DNA from: Syntrophaceae bacterium UBA4059
GTDB taxonomy: Bacteria > Desulfobacterota > Syntrophia > Syntrophales > Smithellaceae
Direction of reading: 5' to 3'
NCBI GenBank assembly: GCA_002382045.1
Contig: DFZJ01000155.1
Location: 1-6,124, forward strand
Length of the DNA: 6,124 nt
Shown: piece by piece, positions 1 to 5,200 of the stretch
Layout of the letters: every line of letters starts with the position of its first letter
How positions within the stretch are numbered: position 1 is the stretch's first letter
The notes under the pieces: model-generated
Database searches by the model: none
What the model was told of the DNA's origin: nothing
Seen by the model: only the letters and a program-made list of their open reading frames with translations
Position numbers and translations under genes: made by a program

Positions 1-179
1 AAAGAAGATGGGGGTGTCCGGCCTTCGATTTCATCGAGTTCGGTATGGCAGACGCCGCAGGCGGAAACACGAACTAAAATCTGACGCTCCGCGGGCACGG
101 GTTCGGGAAGTTCCACAAAAGAAAGCGGCTGTGGATTCTCACGAACGCTCGTAATTTTCTCCAGAACAGCCGCTTTCAT
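1..179 (-). CDS. Zinc-dependent medium-chain alcohol dehydrogenase, N-terminal fragment
   Basis: The first 59 codons of a gene that runs off the left edge. The translation begins MKAAVLEKI and reaches a CGVCHTELDEIEGR motif at residues 41-54. This is the GroES-like N-terminal domain of the MDR superfamily. By family knowledge, the Cys of the VCHT tetrad (C44) is a catalytic zinc ligand, followed by the conserved His-Thr. The spacing and the Glu-Gly pair most resemble the CAD2-like zinc alcohol dehydrogenases, which oxidise or reduce alcohols and aldehydes with NAD(P) in the cytosol. The Rossmann domain lies outside the window, so cofactor and substrate cannot be judged. The ATG at 179 is the natural start: it lies 24 nt after the aldolase stop and a weak AGGA lies about 12 nt upstream. 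It is probably the last visible gene of the kinase-fbp-fba unit. A quinone reductase-type MDR is less likely because the zinc motif is intact. Confidence 0.87.
   Translation of the reverse strand, partial: MKAAVLEKITSVRENPQPLSFVELPEPVPAERQILVRVSACGVCHTELDEIEGRTPPSS
121..177 (-). repeat. 12-bp inverted repeat spanning the dehydrogenase start codon
   Basis: GAAAGCGGCTGT at 121-132 and its exact reverse complement ACAGCCGCTTTC at 166-177 are separated by 33 nt. In the minus-strand transcript the left arm starts with the G of the dehydrogenase AUG, and the right arm is followed by UUUUG. A small ACGA/TCGT stem lies in the loop. The RNA could fold into a hairpin that hides the start codon or acts as a weak attenuator. 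Codon coincidence is possible. Confidence 0.5.
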
Positions 180-203
180 GATTCAGATCAATCCTGTCTG
201 CGT

Positions 204-1598
204 TTAGCCCTTCAGCGCCGCGGGCATTTTCAGCGGCACATCAACCGGCTTGATATATTTATCCATAATGCCCCTGGTATTGTTGACTTTGAGCTTGTCA
301 AAGAGAAATGCAAATTGACGCTCCAGCTCGGCGCAGATGCCGCGGCGAACATCCGCCGGCAAATGCCATAATTCCAGTTTGAACGGCCCGAATACTTTCT
401 TGCGGGTCTTGTAGATGAATTGTTCTTCCGTATCTTTTTCTTTCCGTTCGTCTTTCATATTGGTTTTCAAATAGTCATAAATCTTCGTCCGCAGATCCGC
501 CGGGAATTTTTTGCTGTCCAGAATCATATTTTGGAAACCGGTCGCCAGATGAATCTCGGCGGTGCCGGTGGCGGGAAAGCGGTCAAACGCTTCGTCAGGC
601 AGGGTGGATGCGCCGTGCTGAACCGCGCCGGACAGGCCGTATTTTAAACGGGATATTTCAGACAACTTTTCCAAAACGTCAAAATCAATTTTAACTTCAG
701 CGACCGTGCCGTCAGCCAGCGGGATGCCGCCGTGCGTTGTTCCGGTCTGCACGCTGATTTTGCTGATCCCCTTGAAGTCATCGCCGCGCTTTTTGAGTTC
801 TTCCAGGTAACCGTCCATGTAGGCCTGCAGTTCCTCGACGGTGCTGTTCTTACCGCCCACCTCGCCGATCTCGCCGCCCACGGATATGGTGACGCCTTCC
901 GGTTCCAGATCACGAATCATGGTGGTCAGCTCCGCCGCCAGTGAGAAATTGGTTCTTTGCTGGTCCTTGATCGTGGGTTGAGACAAATCAACCAGCGTGG
1001 ACGTATCAATGTCGATGTTGTAAAATCCGCTTTCAATAGCTTCCCAAATCAGGTTCTTGACCGTCTGCGTTTCTTTATCCGCGTCCGCGGCAAATTTTTT
1101 GGCATTTATCTGAAAATGATCGCCCTGGATAAAAATCGGGCCGCGCCAGCCGGATTTGACGGCCGCCGCAGTGATCGCACAGGTATATTCCTGTGGTCTT
1201 TGGCTGGTGTAATCGATTTCGGAACGGGCAATTTCAAAAAGGACCGGCCCCACGTTTCCTTTCATCGCGGCGCGGAAAACAGCCTGTGCGGCATCATAGG
1301 TCATACCGCGAAGATTGATCGCCGGAACGGTAAAACCGCCAACTTCCTTTCGGCCCATCGCCTCATAAAGTGATTGAATCGACGCGGACATAATTCCCAG
1401 CGCCGCCGCTCCCCTGCGAATCAGAAAGGCCGCGGCTTCCTTCGTTCCGGGATCGGGACTGAACACGACCGTATAAATCAAATCATCAATTAATTTACTT
1501 TGAAATTTGCCTTCATCTAAAATGCGGACATCATCATCGTCACAGGCAAGTATGTTTTCGCATCCTTTTTTCATTTGATCTTTGTTTTCGTAAATCAT
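204..1598 (-). CDS. fba: Class II (metal-dependent) fructose-bisphosphate aldolase, long form
   Basis: Reversible aldol reaction between dihydroxyacetone phosphate plus glyceraldehyde 3-phosphate and fructose 1,6-bisphosphate, in the cytosol. The class II TIM-barrel core begins near residue 88 (GGFTVPAINLRGMTYDA). Visible active-site motifs are QGDHFQ (D160 as likely proton-shuttle Asp, H161 as metal ligand), the acidic GGEIGEVGG (243-249), QTGTTHGGIP (H289, metal ligand) and GAVQHGAS (H328, metal ligand). These match the class II pattern of Asp-His, Glu, His, His. At 464 residues the protein is about 100 longer than the familiar 340-360-residue enzymes, with some 85 residues before the barrel and a C-terminal tail after about 350. 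The start at 1598 has a strong AAGGAG five bases upstream. It lies 22 nt after fbp, whose enzyme uses its product, which points to gluconeogenic use. A related ketose-bisphosphate (tagatose-type) aldolase is the main alternative; the fbp neighbour favours fructose bisphosphate. Confidence 0.9.
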   Translation of the reverse strand: MIYENKDQMKKGCENILACDDDDVRILDEGKFQSKLIDDLIYTVVFSPDPGTKEAAAFLIRRGAAALGIMSASIQSLYEAMGRKEVGGFTVPAINLRGMTYDAAQAVFRAAMKGNVGPVLFEIARSEIDYTSQRPQEYTCAITAAAVKSGWRGPIFIQGDHFQINAKKFAADADKETQTVKNLIWEAIESGFYNIDIDTSTLVDLSQPTIKDQQRTNFSLAAELTTMIRDLEPEGVTISVGGEIGEVGGKNSTVEELQAYMDGYLEELKKRGDDFKGISKISVQTGTTHGGIPLADGTVAEVKIDFDVLEKLSEISRLKYGLSGAVQHGASTLPDEAFDRFPATGTAEIHLATGFQNMILDSKKFPADLRTKIYDYLKTNMKDERKEKDTEEQFIYKTRKKVFGPFKLELWHLPADVRRGICAELERQFAFLFDKLKVNNTRGIMDKYIKPVDVPLKMPAALKG

Positions 1599-1603
1599 GG
1601 CTG

Positions 1604-1609
1604 CTCCTT
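1604..1609 (-). promoter_or_regulatory. Ribosome binding site of fba
   Basis: AAGGAG on the minus strand, five bases before the ATG at 1598. It is a near-consensus Shine-Dalgarno site and fixes the aldolase start, which matters because the protein has an unusual N-terminal extension. It sits in the 22-nt gap after the fbp stop codon. Confidence 0.8.
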
Positions 1610-1620
1610 CTATACTGTAA

Positions 1621-2559
1621 TTATTGCGACAGGAATTGTCCCGCCATCGTCACTTCCGAAGCCGAGCCGATGTAAATCGGCGAACGCTGATTAACCGATG
1701 TTACTTTCAAGGACAAAATATCGTCTTTGCCGTCCGTGGCCAGGCCACCGGCCTGCTCCGCAATAAAAGCCATCGGCTGCAGTTCAAACAACAGCCGCAG
1801 TTTACCCTGAGGTGATTTCTTCAATGCAGGATAGGTGAAAAGACCGCCCCTTTTAATCAAAATCTGATTGATGTCGGGAACAAATCCGCCGCTGTATCGC
1901 AGCTTATAGCCGTCCTCTTCCAGCTTCTCAATGAACTTCAAATGCGCATCTGTCCAGTCGCGGCGCAAGCCGCCGGGTGAAAAAATAGACCCCTTTTCCT
2001 TGAGCTGAATTCTTTCTTCGGAAAGAACATATTCCCCTTCTCTGTCCAGAACAAACTCATGCGCACCCTTGCCCGCCGAATAGATCATCGTGATCAGCGG
2101 ACCGTAAGTAATGTAAAGCGCGGCTACCATCGAATTCCTTCCGCAATCAAAAATGGATTTCCGGTGAATGCCGATGATCGTGCCGATGGACAGATTGGTG
2201 TCCACCAGCGACGAACCGTCGAGCGGATCAGCGGTGACAATATATTGTTCCTTGCCTGTACCGATGGCCACGATGTCTTCCAGTTCCTCGGAAGCATAGT
2301 GGCTCACAAACCCGGAGTTCTGTAATTTGCATTTCAGGATATCGTCGGTGACACGATCCAGCGCCAGTTGTTCCTCGCCAAAAATATTTTTAAACCCGGC
2401 CAGTTTGCGGTTGGATTCATGGATTTTAGCGGAGATGTATTTGCCGACCACGGCAATCTGCCAGATCAGCCGCCGCAATTCCACTTCGATGCCCTCCATC
2501 CACATGTGGCGTCTCAGATCAACAATATTTTTCGTATAATCATTGATGCCTTCACCCAT
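1621..2559 (-). CDS. fbp: Fructose-1,6-bisphosphatase, class I
   Basis: Hydrolyses fructose 1,6-bisphosphate to fructose 6-phosphate and phosphate, the committing step of gluconeogenesis, using Mg2+ in the cytosol. The 312-residue length is normal for class I FBPase. Visible hallmarks are SEELE (residues 90-94, metal ligands), the sugar-phosphatase signature DPLDGSS (111-117, metal-binding Asp residues), YSGGFVPDINQIL (222-234), and a substrate/metal segment KLRLLFELQPMAFIAEQAGG (253-272) with the conserved Lys and Glu259. The N-terminal segment, where eukaryotic and enterobacterial enzymes bind AMP, is poorly conserved (VGKYISAKI around 38-46), so AMP inhibition cannot be assumed. The ATG at 2559 is preceded by AAGGAG overlapping the kinase stop, so fbp translation is probably coupled to the kinase. 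It is followed 22 nt later by fba. Class II (GlpX) and the bifunctional archaeal-type FBPase/aldolase are excluded by the class I motifs. Confidence 0.96.
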   Translation of the reverse strand: MGEGINDYTKNIVDLRRHMWMEGIEVELRRLIWQIAVVGKYISAKIHESNRKLAGFKNIFGEEQLALDRVTDDILKCKLQNSGFVSHYASEELEDIVAIGTGKEQYIVTADPLDGSSLVDTNLSIGTIIGIHRKSIFDCGRNSMVAALYITYGPLITMIYSAGKGAHEFVLDREGEYVLSEERIQLKEKGSIFSPGGLRRDWTDAHLKFIEKLEEDGYKLRYSGGFVPDINQILIKRGGLFTYPALKKSPQGKLRLLFELQPMAFIAEQAGGLATDGKDDILSLKVTSVNQRSPIYIGSASEVTMAGQFLSQ

Positions 2560-2564
2560 AGATT

Positions 2565-2571
2565 CTCCTTA
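2565..2571 (-). promoter_or_regulatory. fbp ribosome binding site overlapping kinase stop codon
   Basis: The minus strand reads TAAGGAG: the TAA stop of the kinase gene (2571-2569) shares bases with the AAGGAG Shine-Dalgarno of fbp (2570-2565), five bases before the fbp ATG. Ribosomes finishing the kinase would sit on the fbp initiation site, an arrangement typical of translational coupling. Confidence 0.8.
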
Positions 2572-4578
2572 CATTTTTGCGTTGTCCGTGCCCGCCAGAA
2601 TTTTTTCCAGGGAATTTTTCAGCTCCATCAGCGAGTAAGGTTTGACCATTGCCCCGACAAAGCCGTATTTCCAGTATTCTTCAATAACCGGATCATTCAT
2701 GTAGCCGCTGGAAATCACGGCTTTCACTTCCGGATGGGCATTTTTCCATCGGCCAATCGCGATTTCGCCCCCCTCATCGCCGCGCATGGTCAAGTCCATG
2801 ATAATCAGCGAAAAAGGGTTGCCTTCTTCCTTGGCCCGTTGATAATATTCCATCGCGTCGCGATGATTTTTTGCCGTGACAACATTGTAGCCGATATGCT
2901 GCAACATACTGCCGGTTACATCCAGAAGAATTTGTTCATCATCAACCAGAAGAATATTCTGTCTGGGTGCGACCTCCGCCTCTTTTGCGGCAGCCGGTTT
3001 TTTTTCATCTTTTTCGCCGTTGGAGGCCGGAATGTAAACGGTAAAGGTTGTTCCGCTCCCGGGAATGGAGTCGGCTATAATCATTCCTTCATGGCTTTTC
3101 ACAATCGAATAGCAAATAGCCAGCCCCAGTCCCATTCCTTTGACGCTGGCCATTTGCTTGGTGGTAAAGTAAGGGTCAAAGAGCTTTTTCATATGCTCCC
3201 GCGAGATGCCCACGCCGCGATCCCGGACAAACCATTTGATATAATGACCCGCCTTGAGCGGCTGTATCTGATCCGCGGTTAAATTCACATTTTGAGCGCC
3301 AATTTCAATGGCGCCTCCCTGGGGCATGGCTTCGGCGGCGTTGGTTACAAGGGAATGGACCACTTGATGCATTTGACTCTCATCAATTTGCGCCGACCAG
3401 AGATCATCGGGAAGCTCAAATCGGCAATCAATATTTTTCCCGCTTAAGGATAAATTGACTGCATCGCGAATGACATTAGCGATGGACGCCGTTTTTCGCT
3501 GCGGAGACCCTCCCCGGGAATACGTCAACAGCTTCCGGGTCAGTGTCTTCGCTCGCATGCAGTGTTCTTCGGCGCTGACCAGCCTTGTATAAATTGAGCT
3601 GTCTGGAATGGCTTCCATTTTTGCCAGAGCCAGAGAACCGAAAACAGCCGTCATAATATTATTGAAGTCATGAGCGATGCCGCCGGCTAAAAGACCAATC
3701 GATTCGAGTTTCTGCGCCTTGGCCAGTTCCGCTTCCATAAACCTTCGCACGGTAACGTCACGTCCGATGCATTCAAAATAAAGGATGTCACCCGCATCGT
3801 TCTGGACGGCAATCACCGTAAATTCCATCGTTACCGTCTGTCCTTCGCTGCCTGTGCAGGTTATGATAATATTTCTTAAAACATTTTTTGCGCCTTTTTT
3901 TTCGTCGACCGCGCCAATCCAGGTTTTGAGATGCTCGTCATCGATCACCTTCATCCGCACTCTGGGATCCGACAGATAGTCGGCAAGAGAATAGCCTAAA
4001 ATTTCTTCCGCAGCGTCATTAATGTAGATCATCCGGCCAGTATCCGCCTGGATACGGAAAATCGCCTCATCGGCATATTGTGCAAGACGTTCGTATACCG
4101 TTTTAATTTCCTGATTTTCCGCCTTTACACGGCTCAGTTCCGTACGATCGCGAATAATGGCGGCAACCCCCCGCATGTTCCCTTGTTCATCATGATGAAC
4201 AAGGGCATTGATGAGTAAAATCCGTTGTTTGTCTTCATCAACCCCTATCCGGCAGACTTTATCCGTAAGGTCCTGACCCGTCTCAAAAACACTTTGAAAA
4301 ACAGAATCATCCGAACCTGAAACCGCGTCGATACATTTGATATTCCATCTCGGATCACTGAAATGATGGCCGATCATATCCTGGCTTTTGTAACCGACGA
4401 TCCGTTCCAGCGCCCTGTTCACATAGGTGATCAAACCCTCTTCACTGATCATCATCATACCGTCTGAAACCATATGCAGCAAATGTTCAAGATCCCCTTT
4501 AACCTCTTTCAGATCTGTAATATCCTGTCTCAACTGCTTGATTTCAGATTGCAAATTAATTATTGATGGCTCTTCCAT
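2569..4578 (-). CDS. PAS-PAS hybrid sensor histidine kinase with C-terminal receiver domain
   Basis: A 669-residue cytosolic two-component sensor. Order: short coiled coil (about 5-32), PAS1 (about 30-145), a linker helix, PAS2 (about 160-280), HisKA dimerisation domain with H303 in GGIAHDFNN, HATPase_c with N-box Asn413 (VTNAAEAMP), G1 DRGVGI (453-458), F-box FDPYFTT (467-473) and G2 GMGLGLA (481-487), a Lys/Ala/Glu-rich linker (520-538), and a receiver domain with acidic pair D546/D547, phospho-acceptor D595 (IIMDLTM), S623/S624 and K646. All catalytic residues for autophosphorylation and internal phosphotransfer are present. There is no signal peptide or membrane segment, so an internal cue is likely; the PAS ligand cannot be told and I see no Cys cluster suggesting iron-sulphur. 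There is no output domain, so a further Hpt protein or regulator is needed. A GGTGA-type ribosome site precedes the ATG. It is the first gene of the probable unit with fbp and fba. Confidence 0.95.
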   Translation of the reverse strand: MEEPSIINLQSEIKQLRQDITDLKEVKGDLEHLLHMVSDGMMMISEEGLITYVNRALERIVGYKSQDMIGHHFSDPRWNIKCIDAVSGSDDSVFQSVFETGQDLTDKVCRIGVDEDKQRILLINALVHHDEQGNMRGVAAIIRDRTELSRVKAENQEIKTVYERLAQYADEAIFRIQADTGRMIYINDAAEEILGYSLADYLSDPRVRMKVIDDEHLKTWIGAVDEKKGAKNVLRNIIITCTGSEGQTVTMEFTVIAVQNDAGDILYFECIGRDVTVRRFMEAELAKAQKLESIGLLAGGIAHDFNNIMTAVFGSLALAKMEAIPDSSIYTRLVSAEEHCMRAKTLTRKLLTYSRGGSPQRKTASIANVIRDAVNLSLSGKNIDCRFELPDDLWSAQIDESQMHQVVHSLVTNAAEAMPQGGAIEIGAQNVNLTADQIQPLKAGHYIKWFVRDRGVGISREHMKKLFDPYFTTKQMASVKGMGLGLAICYSIVKSHEGMIIADSIPGSGTTFTVYIPASNGEKDEKKPAAAKEAEVAPRQNILLVDDEQILLDVTGSMLQHIGYNVVTAKNHRDAMEYYQRAKEEGNPFSLIIMDLTMRGDEGGEIAIGRWKNAHPEVKAVISSGYMNDPVIEEYWKYGFVGAMVKPYSLMELKNSLEKILAGTDNAKM
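4180..4205. repeat. Perfect 26-bp palindrome inside the kinase gene
   Basis: The half-site CCCTTGTTCATCA (4180-4192) is followed at once by its exact reverse complement (4193-4205), with no spacer and no mismatch. It encodes the residues LVHHDEQG at about 126-133, near the end of PAS1. In RNA it would fold into a stem of up to 11-12 base pairs with a tiny loop. No T-run follows on either strand, so it is not an intrinsic terminator. It could be a protein-binding site, an mRNA structure or a coincidence of codons. Confidence 0.75.
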
Positions 4579-4733
4579 TGCTCACCTTTTTTAACACCAA
4601 AACTCTTTTTAAGCGGTCTATGATCAAACATCATGAACTGTTTAAATTCTCTTTTATTATTAATCAAATATCCATATTCTTTACAAGCAAATATTTACAA
4701 GATATTGCTTTATTTGAATTGCGAGGATCGGGG
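4579..4733 (-). promoter_or_regulatory. AT-rich intergenic gap, probable promoter region for the kinase-fbp-fba unit
   Basis: This 155-nt non-coding stretch between the thioesterase stop and the kinase start is much richer in A+T than the genes around it and is the largest gap in the window. Read on the minus strand it holds TTGTAA (4686-4681) and AATAAT (4661-4656), close to sigma70 -35 and -10 boxes but 19 bases apart, longer than ideal; a second TTGTAA lies at 4700-4695. A small hairpin ATGAT-GTTTG-ATCAT lies at about 4635-4621. I see no clear terminator for the thioesterase and no convincing riboswitch. The location supports a promoter; the exact boxes are weak. Confidence 0.4.
4582..4588 (-). 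promoter_or_regulatory. Ribosome binding site of the kinase gene
   Basis: AAGGTGA on the minus strand ends three bases before the ATG at 4578. It pairs with the anti-Shine-Dalgarno through GGTGA and supports the start used for the 669-residue kinase. Confidence 0.6.
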
Positions 4734-5150
4734 CTATTTGGACTGTCCAAGCTTGGTAATGGTGCCCTGGGCCGTCGCGCACAGACTTTCTTTTGCGTCT
4801 TTAACGGCAAAGACATCGCACCGGCAGACCGCCTGGGTTTTTCCAACGTAAACCGCCGTCGCACGCGCGATAATGTAATCACCCATCGCCGGCCTCACGT
4901 AGTTGATTTTGTATTCCGATGTAACAACGTCCGGGCCCAGCACACTGCCACCCACATAGGTCAGCGCGTTGTCCGCCGCGTAGCTGACAACGCCCCCATG
5001 CAGAAACCCGTGCTGCTGTTTGAGTTCATGTTTGATGGGCACTTTTAACTCAGCGCTGCCGACAGAAAAACCGATCAACTCCGCTCCGATTAAAACGCTA
5101 AAGGGTTGGGCCGCCAGAACCTGTCGGCCCAGTTCAAGCATTTCGTCCAT
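4734..5150 (-). CDS. PaaI-type hotdog-fold acyl-CoA thioesterase
   Basis: A single hotdog domain of 138 residues, the usual length for the PaaI/4HBT-II family, which hydrolyse acyl- or aryl-CoA thioesters in the cytosol as homotetramers. The family hallmark is QQHGFLHGGVVSYAADNA: the HGG turn lies at about residues 51-53 and the Asp in AADNA (about residue 60) matches the catalytic acid of PaaI-type enzymes. The downstream EYKINYVRPAMGD is the typical strand pattern. The start is ambiguous: in-frame TTG (5156), TTG (5153) and ATG (5150) follow each other, and an in-frame TGA just upstream excludes anything longer. GAGGT at 5164-5160 lies 9, 6 or 3 bases away; I chose the ATG. The gene follows the GGDEF gene by about 50 nt without a terminator, so they may be cotranscribed, though no functional link is evident. 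Substrate is unknown; clearing stalled aromatic or fatty acyl-CoA is a plausible role. Confidence 0.88.
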   Translation of the reverse strand: MDEMLELGRQVLAAQPFSVLIGAELIGFSVGSAELKVPIKHELKQQHGFLHGGVVSYAADNALTYVGGSVLGPDVVTSEYKINYVRPAMGDYIIARATAVYVGKTQAVCRCDVFAVKDAKESLCATAQGTITKLGQSK

Positions 5151-5159
5151 CAACAATTT

Positions 5160-5164
5160 ACCTC
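5160..5164 (-). promoter_or_regulatory. Ribosome binding site of the thioesterase gene
   Basis: GAGGT on the minus strand, 9 nt before the ATG at 5150, 6 nt before a TTG at 5153 and 3 nt before a TTG at 5156. Spacing allows the ATG or the second TTG and argues against the first TTG. Confidence 0.5.
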
Positions 5165-5200
5165 ACATGAATGAATACCAGATTGCATTGATCGATCTCT

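Noticed and set aside
2368..3282. Long plus-strand open frame (304 codons) opposite the kinase and fbp genes
   Set aside because: It is antisense to two genes with clear catalytic motifs, its translation is rich in Phe and His without domain pattern, and it has no recognisable ribosome site. It is a shadow of codon bias.
4747..4756. Palindrome CCAAGCTTGG near the thioesterase stop
   Set aside because: A 10-bp palindrome is expected several times by chance in 6 kb and nothing else marks this one.
4664..4882. Minus-strand 72-codon frame overlapping the thioesterase end and the gap
   Set aside because: It is out of frame with the thioesterase, starts inside it and shows no motif or ribosome site.
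4563..5048. Plus-strand open frame of 161 codons crossing the kinase start, the intergenic gap and the thioesterase
   Set aside because: It is antisense to the conserved thioesterase core and its translation shows no domain. It probably stays open by chance through the AT-rich gap.
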